Notes: generated from the sequence alone by a model not told the origin. A stretch of DNA of 64,000 bases from Sordaria brevicollis (GCA_033439795.1 JAUTDP010000001.1:2356001-2420000); one strand, 5' to 3'. Positions 24,440 to 36,960 are shown, counted from the first letter of the stretch. Numbers and translations are program-made.

Positions 24440-26434
24440 ATACCCCTACGTAAGCCTTAAATTAAAAAGGTTATATTGATTAAAAAGAAAATCGTAGTAT
24501 TTAAATCTAATAATAACGATATTAATTTCAATTTACTACTTAGTACCGAATATAAAGCCGATAAAGAAATTACTATTATTAAATAATTTATAGAGAATGT
24601 ACGTAATATTTTTAAAAATTAAGATCTTAAGGTTATTTTATTAATTATAGCTTATTATTAAATTTTGGATTATAAAATTACCGATCCGGTATAATATTTA
24701 TTCGTTAAAATATTAAAGAGCGATTTCCTATTTAAATTATACGAATATAAAATTAATAAAAAGGGCTTTAAATTAATCGACGATAAATTTCTTTATTTCT
24801 TTAAATTTAATTTATTAGCGGTTATTATTATTATATTTTATATTACTTATAAAGTAAAAAAGGAGGATAATAAGGAAAGATTTGTATTTTTTACTATATT
24901 TACCGAATATAAAGGATAAGATTTCGAAGATTATATTATCGGTAATACTTTAAATAAATTATTAAAATTATATTATTATTATATTTTTAACGCCGAATAA
25001 AAGGTTAAATATATAAGAAATTATTTATTAAAGGTCTATTCGAATATTAAAACCCTAATTATTTTAAAGGATTTTAATATCGAAGTAGAATACATCGAAT
25101 TAAAATAATTTTTATTAGAGGTTTTTAATATTTAGTATAAAATTAGTAATAAATTCGTATAGTATTAGGATATTAAATTTAATAAATAAATTAAAATAAT
25201 TAAAATTAAGGATAACGATAATTAAGAGGCTACGAAGGTTAAAAGGGTATTATTCAAATCCTTAATTAAAGGTATTACCGAAGATTTTATTAAAAATATT
25301 ATTAATAGCGACCTTAATAATCCGGTTATTAATAAAATAATTTTAAGTATTAAAAAAGTAATAAAATATTATTTTATTAAACCCTTTAACGTAATTTTTA
25401 AACCCAATACGTATTAAGGCTAAATATTTCAATAGGAAATTAATTAAGCTTTTAGAAAGGCTAGCAATTTAAATATATTATCCGCAATTAATTCGAACGA
25501 TAAGGAACCCGAAAATACCGGTTTTAAACCCTACGTATTTATAGGAATATTTAAAATTAAGGCCATTAAAGATTTAAATATTAAAATTACCGAATTAATT
25601 AAAGGATTAATTATTAAAAATCCTAAATTCGTTAAGGAATAGCGTAATAATTCAATACCCGCTATTAAGGGATTAATTATTCAAAACCCCGAATTAATTG
25701 GGGAATTTAATATTAAAATTATTAGAAAATTAATTACGGAGGATTTTATTAAAAATTCGATTATTAAACCAATTATTAAATAAGAGGATACCGAACCGAT
25801 TATTAAAAATATATATATTAGAATAATTATTAACGCCGCCGATTTAATTTCCGACGAAGATAATAATAAAGATATATTAATTATTAAAAAAGAAGTAAAA
25901 GTTATTTTATTTATTAAAGTAATTACCGCCGTTAAACGTAAATTCGGGGAAATAAATAAATAAATAAAGGAAATAAATAAGAAAAGTAAATTAATAAAGG
26001 TAAAAAAAAATAAAATTAAAAAGGAGTTGGAGAACGTTAAAAAGGAATTAAAGGAAATTAAAGATAATTTGAAAATTATTAAAAATAAATCGAAAGAATT
26101 TAATTATATAACCGTTTTAATATAAATTCGCGTTAATTTATATAAAATAACGGTAGAAAAGATATAGGCCGATTAAAAAAAGATTGAAATTGTAAATAAT
26201 AAATTTAAAAAATTATTTAATAAACGCTACCTTTAAATTCCGGACCCGTAGAATATTAATCCTTAAATATATATTTAAATTAATATTTAATAAAATCCAT
26301 TTAACGCTAAATAATAGGAAGCGGATATTAATATAGGTTAAAGATATATATATAGCGATAGCGAAGACGTTATTAATTTTTTTTGTAAAAGGGTATTAAC
26401 GCGGGAAATTCCCGTTAGGAACGTTCTTACGTAA
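24440..26434 (+). pseudogene. Element G third ORF in the envelope position (unknown, Glu/Lys-rich coiled coil)
   Basis: A single frame can be followed for about 660 codons without a frameshift; every stop is TAA or TAG. The start is probably ATA at 24440 (a RIP-mutated ATG) before PLRKP. The N-terminal third is a mixed globular-looking region (FNLLLSTEYKADKE, ILDYKITDPVQYLFVKIL). The middle is a degenerate Glu/Thr/Asn-rich repeat region (about 25500-25800). The C-terminal part (about 25960-26100) is a dense Lys/Glu heptad-like run, probably coiled coil, then a short tail. The frame runs past the PPT into the LTR. It shares strand and element with pol but sits downstream of integrase. No envelope hallmarks (signal peptide, long hydrophobic segments) are visible. 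Confidence 0.65.
26384..26393 (+). promoter_or_regulatory. Element G polypurine tract (probable)
   Basis: GTAAAAGGG stands directly before the LTR start TATTAACGCG. Its purine-rich composition and position support a plus-strand element ending here. Confidence 0.5.
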
Positions 26435-26590
26435 GTAGAGGTTTCTAATAGGTATATTTAGTTAACGCGGTAGGCGTTAACGCGCTTCTCTATATAATAT
26501 AAATAAAAGCCCCCCGGGTTATTAATATTGACGTCCGGATTTAAATAGAATAATAATAAAGATATTTATCAATCGTTAACGAGCCCCTTA
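26394..26590 (+). repeat. Element G 3' LTR (right end approximate)
   Basis: TATTAACGCGGGAAATTCCC (TG to TA at the first bases) follows the polypurine tract. Inside are a TATATAATATAAAT box (26495-26508) and an inverted GTTAACGC/GCGTTAAC motif. The end is not fixed: CGTTAAC at 26574-26580 mirrors the start, but the LTR could extend to about 26622. The partner LTR is outside the window, so no target duplication can be checked. Confidence 0.5.
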
Positions 26591-26599
26591 CGCATTGCT

Positions 26600-27001
26600 A
26601 CGCTGCACTCGTGGTTATACGCATTATTCGATTTTATACCGCTTAGCAATATTTTTAAGGAAGATTTTATCTGCGTTATTAAGGTGGATTTTAATTCTTT
26701 AGTTTTAGTATTGACGAAAGAGTTTTAGTTTATATTTGATGTAAGCGGTATTCGTGTTGACGATTAGTAGGAAAGGTATAAAAATTTGAGGATTTATATT
26801 TAATATATCGAAGTAGAGTTTGTACGCTTTCTTTTCGATATAATGTATTTTGTTTTCTTTATATAATCGAACCGCTTTGCTTCTATCTTAGCGTTTAAAT
26901 TTATTATATATAATAATAAAACGTTACTTTAGTAGGTTGCGGTTCTTAGTTGGGATTGAATTTAGGTTATTAAATTGATCCCGTAATTTATATATAGAGG
27001 C
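26600..27001. other. Unique, lightly RIP-mutated flank of element C1
   Basis: About 400 bp with noticeably more CA and TG than the retroelement DNA on either side. No convincing reading frame. It continues at 34432 after the C1 insertion (duplicated GAGGC). Confidence 0.5.
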
Positions 27002-27240
27002 TGTAAGGGGCACAGCACAATTAGCACAAATACTGGGTCTTAACGAATCGATAAGGTTCTACGAAGAGGAAAGGGAGGAAGGGAGGCGCCCTTTGGGCGG
27101 CATTGGCCAATTATCCTTTTAAGGATTGGGGTACGGGCCACTCCGCTTACCGTAGCGGTAAGGACCGCAATTAGCGGCCCAATTAGCGGTACGACTAGTA
27201 GTATTAATTAAACTTAATTACGGGTATTAGCCCTATAATA
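27002..27240 (-). repeat. Element C1 left LTR (3' LTR)
   Basis: It pairs with 34188-34426. The outer 40 bp (GGGGCACAGCAC...) is unmutated, whereas the same bases in the right LTR read GGGGTATAATAT. The inner end is mutated (CCTATAATA for CCATGACA-type). Confidence 0.95.
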
Positions 27241-27266
27241 TTAACTTCCCCCTTCTCCCCTAATTA
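27241..27266 (-). promoter_or_regulatory. Element C1 polypurine tract
   Basis: TTAACTTCCCCCTTCTCCCC on the plus strand is purine-only for most of its length on the minus strand and abuts the 3' LTR. Element C2 has the corresponding tract at 43899-43917. Confidence 0.75.
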
Positions 27267-27540
27267 GAAATATTATATATAAATAGGTATATAATTATAT
27301 AGACCCTAAATATTAAACGATAAATTACTACCGCGCGTACCTCTAATATATATTCCGCGCTTCTTTCCCTCTCTTTTTCCCTTTCCTCTTCTTTCCTTTA
27401 ACTTATCGAATAATTAAGACCGTAAATATTAATATAGGCGCACGCCTTTACTAGCGCATATTGAATATATTTTTAATACTTTTATTATTTTTATTATTAT
27501 TATTATTATCCTTCCTATTAATCTTTTTACGAGCGTATTA

Positions 27541-28530
27541 ATTAATTATTAATTAATCGCTATTAAAATAAATACCCCTACTATTATTATTTAATTCGAA
27601 TTCTTCCGCAAATTCCTAGCCCTATAGGAAATTATTAATTTATTTACCCCGCCGCTTATTCCTATTCCCACTTTTCGCTATAATAAAGGCGTTATTAAGG
27701 TCGCTATTTTTAAATTTATTACCCCGCTAAAACCCTACTAAATTCGGCCTAATATTACCGCCGCCGATATAACCAGCAAATCCGCTCCCGACGATATTCG
27801 TAAATACGTTTTATCCGGGGCCGAACCTTAAAATTCCTAATATAAAAGCTATTTAATTAATAAATATAATTATATTATATTTAATAAAAGTTTTTCTATT
27901 TCCGTATATTTATTTTATTAATACGCTCGTAAGGGTTGCGAATTTATTCCTACCTAAGTTTAATCCGCCTTTAAAATTTAGTACGTTAAAAGGTATATAT
28001 TTAGAAATTCCCGTAATAATTATTTCGTTACGTTTAAAATCTTATCGGGATTTTAAATCCTAAAAAAATAAAATTTTATTTTTATATAAATTTCCTTTCT
28101 TCTTTCGCCTAATAGGTTTTTAAATTATTAATACGCTTTAACGGTTTTATTAATCGGGTTATTATTAAGGCGCCTCCCGTAGAGCCTTCTTTTTCTATTA
28201 AAATTATTAACGGTTTGGTTAATATTACGGAAATTTAAATTCTTAAAGAGCGAATCCGTAAATTCGAAAATTTTAGGGAATAATTATTTAATTTAATAAT
28301 TAATATAGAGAAAATAAAGTAAGTAAATAATTAATATACGGATTTTAATTATTTAATTAAAAATTATAATACCTATACCACTATTAAAATTATTACTATT
28401 AATATTACCGCCGCCGATACTATTATTATTATTATTACTATTATTATTAAAAAAGTTGCTATTATCCCGCCTTTATTAATAAAGAAGAAAAAAAAAGGAA
28501 AGGAAGTCGAAAGAAATAATAAGAAGTAAT
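27541..28530 (+). pseudogene. Antisense accessory ORF of element C1 (unknown, Pro/Lys-rich tail)
   Basis: A plus-strand frame beginning around 27541-27601 reads FFRKFLAL, then IRPNITAADITSKSAPDDI and RKYVLSGAEP, then FYQYARKGCEFIPTQV (a possible short Cys-containing module), with only TAA/TAG stops. In the later part, the readable frame changes and a Pro-rich run is followed by a Lys-rich basic tail near 28480-28530. Element C2 has the same ORF at the same place (IRSNI...PDDICKYIL), which argues that it belongs to the element. It is convergent with pol and lies between integrase and 3' LTR. The exact start, any introns and the function are unknown. Confidence 0.55.
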
Positions 28531-28859
28531 ATAATAGATTTGAATAATAAGAAGTATAATATTTCCCTTTAAGTATCCGCCTCGAATATAATATTTACCC
28601 TCTATTTTCCTTTTTTTTTATTACTATTAGGCCTTTATATTTAGAGAACTACTATTTTATACTTTTTATTTTCCGCCGCCGCGCCCGTAAGCCCTTAAAC
28701 GTTTATAATTTTATTAATATTTATATATCCAATTATAAGGAAGAGGAAGAAATTATTATCGAAGAATTTATATCGAAAATAATAAAGAATAATTTAATAA
28801 AAAATATTTAAATTAAATTAATTATTAATTTCGTTAAAGCCCTACCTTAATTAATTTAT

Positions 28860-31800
28860 TATTTATTCTAATCCGTATTTGAAAATTTTTTATTCCGTTC
28901 GTAATATATTTCACTTTATTTATAGCTTTTTATAAAAATTTTTTAATATACCGGTCGACCGGGCCGTTATTTTCCGTAATTAAACCGTATTAAGCTTTAA
29001 ATTCGTTTAAAGCGATAATATTTTTAAAATTTTCTAACGGTTCTTATATTAGGTCCCAATATCCCTTCTACTTAATTAAAACCTCTTTTATTAAATTTCT
29101 TCTCTTTTTAACGGTATTAACGTAAAAAATCTCTTCTATTTAATATTTTAATTTTCCTTTAATTTTAATAATTAGGGGTTATTTATCGGTAAATTTCTAT
29201 TTAAAAAGAGGGTTATTAATAATTTTATGTAAGAGATTAATATGGAAAACGTTATAAATAGCGTAGGGAAGTTTAAATAATTTAATTATATAGGGAAATA
29301 ATACCTTTAAAATAATATATTTCGTATAGAGCTAATCGAATTTCTTTTTTAAACGGTCGGTAATATAATTCTTAAAATTAAATTAAACTTTATTCCCAAT
29401 TACGAAGCGTTTTATAAATTATTAATTACGGTTAATAAATTTCTTTTATTCCTAAATAACGGCCGTTATAATAATTTAATATAAGTCCGTAATTTATTAC
29501 AATTTCTTAACGAATTTTTAAGCCCGCTTTTTAGAAAATAGGGGTAAAAATTAACGATCGGAGGGGTTTTCGACTACGGAGATTAAAAATTCGGGGTCGA
29601 ATTTATAAATAGCGAAGAATAAGGATATATTTATCGAAGTATTAATCTAGCTATTAATAATTAATTATATTATAAAGTATTATTTACTCTAATTATTTTA
29701 AACGTAATTAACGATTATATATAAATAAATATAAATTTTTTAATTTATATACTTTAGGCCTCTATCGGTTTATAAATAATAAACGGTATTAAGTAAACGT
29801 TTAATATTTAGGAATTCGTACAATTTAGCCTAGAAGCGGTTAATTTAATTAAAGTTACGATCGTTAACGATAGATTTTAGGAAATTATAGTAGCGAATAA
29901 AATACTAAAAGAAACGTTCGGCGTAAAATTTAATTTCTATAGAAGGTATAGGTTTAAAGAATATAATTTTATTAAATTTATCCTTTATAATTTAAAAATA
30001 GGTATTATTATTAAACTTTAGAAAATTAATAATAAAATCCATTTATATATTCTTATTAAATTATTTTAAGATTAGTAATAAATATAAAAGGCTTTTCTTC
30101 TATTCCCTCTAAATTTTCGTAAAACCGTAGGTATAATAATTATAAAGGAATTATTAAACGTAAAAATTAAAGAGAAATTAATAAAAATACCGAAAAAGTA
30201 TTATAATAGTACCTTCTCTATTAGGGTATCTTAATATATATAAATTATAAATAATTTAAATTAAAATAGTACGAAGGATATTAAAATATTAATCGGTATT
30301 AAATAGTATAATTAATTCGGATTTAATATATACGGGGGCTCCTAATATTTAAAAACGGTTTTAATAACGAAAACGGCCGAAAGAATTAATAAAGTAATTT
30401 ATAATTTGGATTTTAAATTTTAAAGACGGGTCGAAGTAGTAGTCGTTATAAAGGATAATTTCCTTTACTTATTAGTATAAAGAATTATAAAATTCCGTTT
30501 ATAATTAAAACTATTATAAATCCGGATTTTCAAATATATTTACACCCTCCTTCCCCGAGCGGGCTATTTAAGCCGCCGAAATACGGAACGGAGTATAATT
30601 TTTGAAAGCGGAGTTTAATATTATTTAAATATCCTACGCTTCGCGGTCTTAGTCCGTAAATATATTTTAATTTCGTTGAAAGAGGGTATTAAAGATTATT
30701 CCGTTTTTATTAGGCTTATATTCGATTTAGAAATTAAATTGGGAAAGATATTCCGCCTACTACGCCTACCGTTTTAAAAATTTCTTCAATTTTATAAAAT
30801 ATTCGAAATTCCGATAATCTATTAGGATAGTAAATAATTTATAATTCTACAACTCTACCAATTATTATTTTAAATAATTAATAATAGTAAATATTTCTTT
30901 ATTATAAATAGGGTAATTTTATTTAGTAGGGTTGAATTTCCGGGAATAGAAGTTTATAATTTTACGAATTATATTTTTGCCGTTTTCGTTTACTTCTTAG
31001 GAAATAACCCTATTTAGGGTAAATTTATTATAATCCGTCTTTAAAAATATTTTCTTATCCGGGTTAAATTCCGTTAAGATCGGAATTCGTATAAATAAGG
31101 TTTTTAAAAATTAAAAAGCGCTTTTACACTCTTTAATCTATTTAAAAGCAACCCCTTTACTAATTAATTATAATAAGGGGGCGATTATTTTTAAAAATTA
31201 AAGAATAAATATATAATAATAATTAATAAACCCTAGGAAATTCCGTACGCCCTTTTAAAAGGTAGGAAGAAACTAATTTAAAATCGCCTTAACCTTTTCG
31301 GAATTAATTTATACGTTAACGCTAATATAAATAATAAAGCCTAAATATTTAACCTTCTTTATATTAAATTTATATTTATTTAGGTTTAAATAGAGGCTAA
31401 CTTTTAATAATTTAATAAAGACTAAATACACCTTCTATTCGTAATCTTTTAAAGAGTTAAAGGAATAAATAAATATATCGTTTATATAAACGGTATAAAA
31501 CGAATTTAAATAATCGTAAAAGATATAATTAATATACTATTAAAATATAATTAGCGCGCTATTTAATTTAAATAGTATAATTAATTATTCGAATAACCTA
31601 TACTACGTCCGAAATATTATTTTCCCTTCCTTTTTTTCTATTATACGAATTTTATAGAAGGTTTATATAATATTTACCTTAATAAATTACTTTATTCTTT
31701 TTAAAATATAGAATATATTTTTAATAAACGGTAATAAATAGTAATCCGCTTTCGTAATAGTATTGAATATATAATAATTGTAATAGAAATAGAATCTACT

Positions 31801-32800
31801 TCCGGGTTTATATATAAATAAAATTAGGGCCCCCGCTTTTAAATTATTAATTCGGATAAACCCTTTATTTAATAAATTCTTTAATATCTTTTTAAAAATT
31901 AAAAATTTTTCCCTTATTATATTATAAAATAATCCGAATAAAATAGGGAATTTTTTACTATTTTTATTTTTTTTAATTATAATTTTATAATCTACGCCGG
32001 GACGATAGGGGTTTAATTTATCGGTATTTTTTTTTATTTAAAATAATATTAAATCGTAATATTTTTTAAGGATTTTCGCCTTTAATTTTGCTTCGGTATA
32101 TATTTTCTTTAATTTTAACGCCTTTTTAATATCTTTTAAATTAATTATAAAGATAGCCTCTTTAACTATTCGATTACCGAATTCCTTTTTTAACCTACGA
32201 ACGTAGTTTATAAAGGTAGTAGTTAAAATATATATAATAAATTTCAAATCGGCGATAAACGGTATATTAAATACCTATTCTCTATTAATATAAGGAATTT
32301 AATAATTAATAATGCTTATAAATAAACGTTTTTCGTAAGGGATGGAATATATTCGTATAATTTTAAGTTAAGGTTTACCTAATATAATAGGGAATTCGAA
32401 TAATAGGATAATATAGGCGTAAATAAAATAAATGTAATTATTTACTTCGGTTAGGAATTGGATTATACTTTAGATAGAAATTCCTTCTATAATAATAAAT
32501 ATTCCTTTTATAATACGAAGTAAAATAGGGATAATTAGGATTTAAAGCTCTTTAATAATTTTTTTATTAATTGCGGTATAATATTAGTAACCCTTATCGA
32601 CGAGGATATAAAATAAATTACGATTATTAATAATAAATAGAATTAAAGTAGGTTCTATTTCTATTTTTAATTTAAAATCTTTTATTTTATTTAATATTTT
32701 TATTTTTAATTCCGGGGCCCGATTTTATACCGGAGTTAGGTTTTTATTTATTATTCGGGGGTAGAATTATAAATCTTATTATTATTATTATCCTTTAGGA
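28860..32800 (-). pseudogene. Element C1 pol: protease region, RT, RNase H, integrase
   Basis: On the minus strand: RT at about 31.7-31.1 kb with FEWL-type and FKLNSALIIF blocks, the catalytic box Y-I-N-D-I-F-I-Y (about 31500-31466; first Asp to Asn), and YLGFIIY...INSEKVKAIL. RNase H follows to about 30.7 kb. The integrase core (about 30.1-29.5 kb) has an FKFQALNV-like block, a Gln-rich AQSV-x-IQKFI segment and FFAIYKFDPEFL. The C-terminal SH3-like module at about 29.35-29.2 kb reads (K)KLFKLPYAIYNVFHINLLHK, the typical NVFHVSLL motif. A protease probably lies at 32.3-32.7 kb but its catalytic triad was not seen intact. Confidence 0.82.
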
Positions 32801-34150
32801 ATAGAGGGATTTTAATAATAATAATTTAAATATATATTTTATTAAAAGAAGGGGGGATGGTTAATTAGTACGGATAGGTTAAAACGCAATATCCGGAAAC
32901 GTTATAATATATATATAAATTATTATTTTAATAATATTAGCGCTCTTTATCCGGTATTTATTTAATGCGTTTAATAGAAGCGGAAATAGAAATATTTACG
33001 CTAAAGCCGCTTCGACTTCGTTTACTTCGATTACGGGTTATACGTATAATATTTATAATAATATTTCTATTTATATCGATTAAGCGTTAAATAGAGGTTA
33101 TAAAAATAAAACGGGGCGTAATACGTAAAGTATAAAAAATAGTAGGATAATTAATAAAGGTAGCGCCGGGGACGTAAAGTCTATTATTTTTAATTTTACC
33201 TTTTTAATTATATTAATATTAATAATAATCTTCTTTAAATTCTATTATCTATTCGTATTTAAATATATAGTATTAAAATTATTTAAAATATTCGTAATAA
33301 TCGTCGGAGAAAGTAATTATAAATATTTTATAATATTATTTTTTATTAAAAGCGTAGCGGAAATAGCCTAATTTAATAGGATTCTCCTATAAGTAATTAT
33401 TTACTTTAAATATTTCGTTATTAAAATCGGCTAAGAAAATAGTAAATAATTCGCTATTTTTTTAACGTATACGGGCGAATTTATCGAAAGCCGCCTCCTA
33501 ATTTTAATAAAAACCGAAAATCGTACGAATTTATTCGAAGAGTTTAATTGGGTTTTCTTTACTGTATATAATTATAGCGGTTTAAAATCCCTTTAATTAT
33601 TAGCTATATTTAATAAGAAGCGTATTAATAATTTCGTATTAAATAATATTCGGGTTATTACGAAGTCCTTATTTAATATCGCTATTATATATTGTAATAA
33701 ATTTATTAAAAAAGAAGTTAAAAGTATAGGGTTAATTATTTTATTTAAGGAGCTTTAATTATTTTTTATAATAGGGAATTGAATTCGTATTATCGTCGGA
33801 ATTATTATTAATTAAGGTTTTGGAAGGGGATTTCTTTTTACAAACGGAGTACTTAATAATTCCGAAATTTAAATAAGGGGTAAAAGTATTAAAAATAGGG
33901 GTAATATTAAATAAAAGGGATTTAATATAGTCTTTAAGGGTCGTATTATTCTTAAGGGTTTTAATTAGACCTTTAATTAAATTTTCGTTATTACCGTTAT
34001 TATTTAGAATACCGTTTTAAGAATTGTAAAATTCCTTTATATCGTTAATATTTATATCGTTAAATCCGATTATAGTATTGAAAAATACTATAATGCCGCG
34101 TTTAAAATTATTGGTCTTCCGCTTATAAAATTGCTATCCGTTTATTAAAT
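32801..34150 (-). pseudogene. Element C1 gag
   Basis: Minus-strand reading near 33.6-33.4 kb gives a capsid-like segment: (A)LxWxxLKGI-like sequence, a YNYIQ-x-RKPN-x-T run and LLKLGGGFR. It sits directly downstream of the 5' LTR, where gag is expected. No zinc knuckle was recognised. The matching region of C2 (about 57.6-58.5 kb) carries the same features. Confidence 0.55.
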
Positions 34151-34187
34151 TTACTTTTTCTATCCGTTTTTTAGCGGTAGAACCTAA

Positions 34188-34426
34188 TATAAGGGGTATA
34201 ATATAATTAATATAGATATTGGGTTTTAACGAATCGATAAGGTTCTACGAAGAGGAAAGGGAGGAAGGGAGGCGCCTTTTGGGCGGTATTAGCCAGTTGT
34301 CCTTTTGAGGATTGGGGCACGGGCTATTCCGCTTGCCGTGGCGGTAAGGACTGCAATTGGCGGCCCGACTGGCGGTACGACTAGTAGTGTTAGTCAAATT
34401 CAGCTACGGGCATCAGCCTTATGATA
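34188..34426 (-). repeat. Element C1 right LTR (5' LTR)
   Basis: Pairs with 27002-27240 (239 bp each). The left inner end is RIP-mutated; the right outer third (GGCGGCCCGACTGGCGG...GGGCATCAGCC) is nearly intact. The sequence immediately left of it, reading AGGTTCTACCGC on the minus strand, is a candidate primer-binding site, and the same bases lie inside the right LTR of C2 at 58771-58778. Confidence 0.95.
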
Positions 34427-34431
34427 GAGGC

Positions 34432-35107
34432 TAATTAATAAAGTATTATAATAATAAATAAGGGAAGATAGCGGGAAGAAGAGTTAAATTAGGGAAGAAA
34501 ATAGGGGGTTAAAGGTAGGAAAAGACGTTCGGGAGGCTTTGAGCAGATAGGTGCCGTAAGAGGTTGCCCTCTTATATTTTCTAATCTTTGGGAAGAGAAA
34601 TAGAAAAGAGGCTTTCGTAGCGTAATAAACCCTGGTTATTATTAGTAATTACAAATGAAGACTAGTTTAAAGCTAATTAGCGTTTTAAATCGAAAGCCTT
34701 CCCCGAAACGGTTATAGGTAATTATTAAGGATAGTAAATTGCCGGAAAAGGTATTTTCCGAATAAAAAAGAAAGGAAAAAAAAAACCTAGATTACTAATA
34801 GTAGTAAATATAGCCGGCAAATTTACTAGGCTATTTACAATTGTAGCTTAAAAGATGAAACCGGTTAAGCTATCTCCGTATTAATATTTTTACAATTGTT
34901 TATAGTAGTTTAACCTAAGGCTTTATTTAGAATTCTAATTAAGTAGTGCTTTTAATAATAATTTTACTTTATACGTCGATACTTATTAATATTATTACCT
35001 ATTTATTCCGTACCGAAAGCGAAGATGGTACGTAAAAGTTGGTAAGGTATTTGTAGTAGACCGGAGTTATAATTTATACTTGTAGGTAGGAGCCTAGCTA
35101 AGTAAAA
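34432..35107. other. Unique flank right of C1, with segments repeated elsewhere
   Basis: No reading frame seen. 34600-34800 is repeated in inverted orientation at about 63600-63830. 34913-35100 is repeated directly at 35349-35530. RIP is lighter than in the retroelements. Confidence 0.6.
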
Positions 35108-35530
35108 ATGGGATGTATGTGTACGTAAAAGAGATAAAATGATTGTGGATTAATAGCGGCCGGGGTTTTGTATCCGGTATAGCTAATCGATGGGTAAGCT
35201 ATTTTAGGCTGGGAGATCTTATTTACTTATTGTCGAAGCCTTTTGGGATTCTATAGCGGATAGGACCCTCTCTCTTTAGGTTTATATCCCGGGAAATCTA
35301 GGATAGAGAGAGTATATATATTATAATTTAATATATATTTCGAGGATAAATTCTAGTTAGGTAGTATTTTTAATAGTAATTCTACCCTAAACGTCGATAT
35401 TTATTAATATTATTGCCTATTTATTCTATACCGAAAGTGAAAACGGTATGTAAAAGTTGGTAAAGTATTTGTAGTAGCCCGGAGCTATAATTTACGCTTA
35501 TAAGTAAGAGTTTAGCCCTAATTTTATTAA
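34913..35530. repeat. Direct repeat pair of about 180 bp (34913-35100 and 35349-35530)
   Basis: Both copies share GTCGATA-TTATTAATATTATT, CCTATTTATTC, then ACCGAAAG-GA-A-GGTA-GTAAAAG, and end with GGAG-TATAATTTA-(A)C. They differ mainly by C/T and G/A. A third, inverted copy is in the right arm of the large inverted repeat (about 41.46-41.65 kb). Confidence 0.8.
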
Positions 35531-36960
35531 AGTTCGTAAAACCCTTATTATACCCGCTAATTTAACGTAATAAACGAACGAAGACCCCGGTCTTCTAAAA
35601 CCCCCGGAATACGGTTAAAATACCGTACGTAAACTTTATACTATTTAACCAAATTTTTAGGGATTAATAATAAGGGAATATAGCGAAGGGGTAAAGGGAA
35701 GTTAAATTTGCGTAAATATAAAGACGTATATATATATTAGGGAATTATAATTATAAATAATTCTAATTAATATCCAATAAATACGAATAAAAATCTTAAT
35801 TCTAAGTATTAATTTTATTTAAATAATATTAAACGCTTATATATTAATATACAATTCGAATTATTCGAGATCGAAAATTTCAATTAGATTAATCCCGGCC
35901 CGGTTACTACATCCTACGAAAAATAGAAATAGTCCTCTTTTTATCTTCCTTCTACAATTTAAATACAAATACCGAATAAAAAATAATTAAAAGAAATTAA
36001 ATAATTAACTTATAAACGAAAAAAAATAAGAATAAAGTAATTCCGAAATAACTCTCCAAAAATTAATACTTAAAAGACCAAAATTAAATATAAAAGTAAA
36101 TATTAAAAAAAAGGGGGTATAATAACGATAAAGAAAAATAGCCGTCCTTAAAAAGAATAAAAAATAAAAATTCGATTATTATTTAATTTTTATAATTTAA
36201 TATACCGAATTCTAATTACGTCGAATTATATCTTCCTATACGATTTATAGCCTTTATTTACTTTTATACTCCCTATATTCGATATCCTTAAAAAATAAAT
36301 ATTAAATTTTAATTGCGCTTTTAATATTTTATATAAGAGATTTATTTATTTTTAAAATTAACTACGTTCGGTTAATACCTCTTATAAATAATAGTATATT
36401 TATGATACTATTAGGACGCTATTTAACGATAATACCCGTAAATATATTTTCTTTATCGGTATATTAATTTTAATTATTATTAATTGGTAACTCGGAGGAG
36501 GATGAGGTTTATTTGAATATAGTTGTATATAATTCCTAATAGGACCCTATATATAAAGTTTAATAGCGCGAAAAGAGATTGGTCTTAAATTTAAATTCTT
36601 AATTATTAATTTCTTAAAAACTCGAACGGTTCGTAAAACGGAGCGGACTAATTAGTTTATAGAATTTATATTATATTAATATAATTAAAGCTAAAAGAAC
36701 GAATAATAGAAAATAAAGCGGTAACGATATTAGTTATTACTTTTTCTTATTCAATTAGGTTTTATCTAAACGCGGGAACTAGGTTCAATATAGACTACGT
36801 AGTAAAGTATAAGTTGTCCTTCGATCGGTTGCGTATGTGTTACTTATATAATAGACGCTAGCCGCCTTGCCTGTAGGTGCTCCTTAGATTTATTAGACCG
36901 TAAGAAGGAAGGATAAAACCTAATTGAATAAGAAAAAGCGGTATAAGAAGGAGGAAGAGG
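35108..36960 (+). repeat. Left arm of a large inverted repeat
   Basis: Sequence reads in reverse complement at about 39915-41870. Shared landmarks, in mirror order, are: the GGTATAGCTAATCGAT tract (35180 / 41790), the TTTGGGATTCTATA tract (35248 / 41725), ACGAACGAAGACCCCGG (35574 / 41360), TTTGCGTAAATATAAAG (35707 / 41218), and the MITE-like unit. The arms differ by RIP-type transitions plus a few indels, e.g. about 65 bp extra in the right arm near 41400-41470. No long reading frame is visible in the arm. Confidence 0.85.
36738..36943. mobile_element. MITE-like unit with ~27-bp terminal inverted repeats (left arm copy)
   Basis: CTTTTTCTTATTCAATTAGG at about 36740-36760 is mirrored by CCTAATTGAATAAGAAAAAG at 36919-36938. 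The unit is about 206 bp and has no ORF. A second copy is inside the right arm at 39944-40190. Target duplications could not be fixed. Confidence 0.65.

Larger units (their letters stand above)
27002..34426 (-). mobile_element. Element C1: Ty3/gypsy-type LTR retrotransposon (7.4 kb)
   Basis: 239-bp LTRs at 27002-27240 and 34188-34426, with exact target duplications GAGGC (26997-27001 and 34427-34431). LTR ends are TGTAAGG...ATGACA before RIP. Pol is on the minus strand and a polypurine tract lies inside the left LTR. C1 is a sister copy of C2 (43613-59017): the two align from LTR through antisense ORF, integrase, RT and gag. It is not interrupted. Confidence 0.95.

Noticed and set aside
32038..32247. 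69-codon minus-strand frame in element C1
   Set aside because: Part of, or a shadow of, the RIP-degraded C1 pol; not a separate gene.
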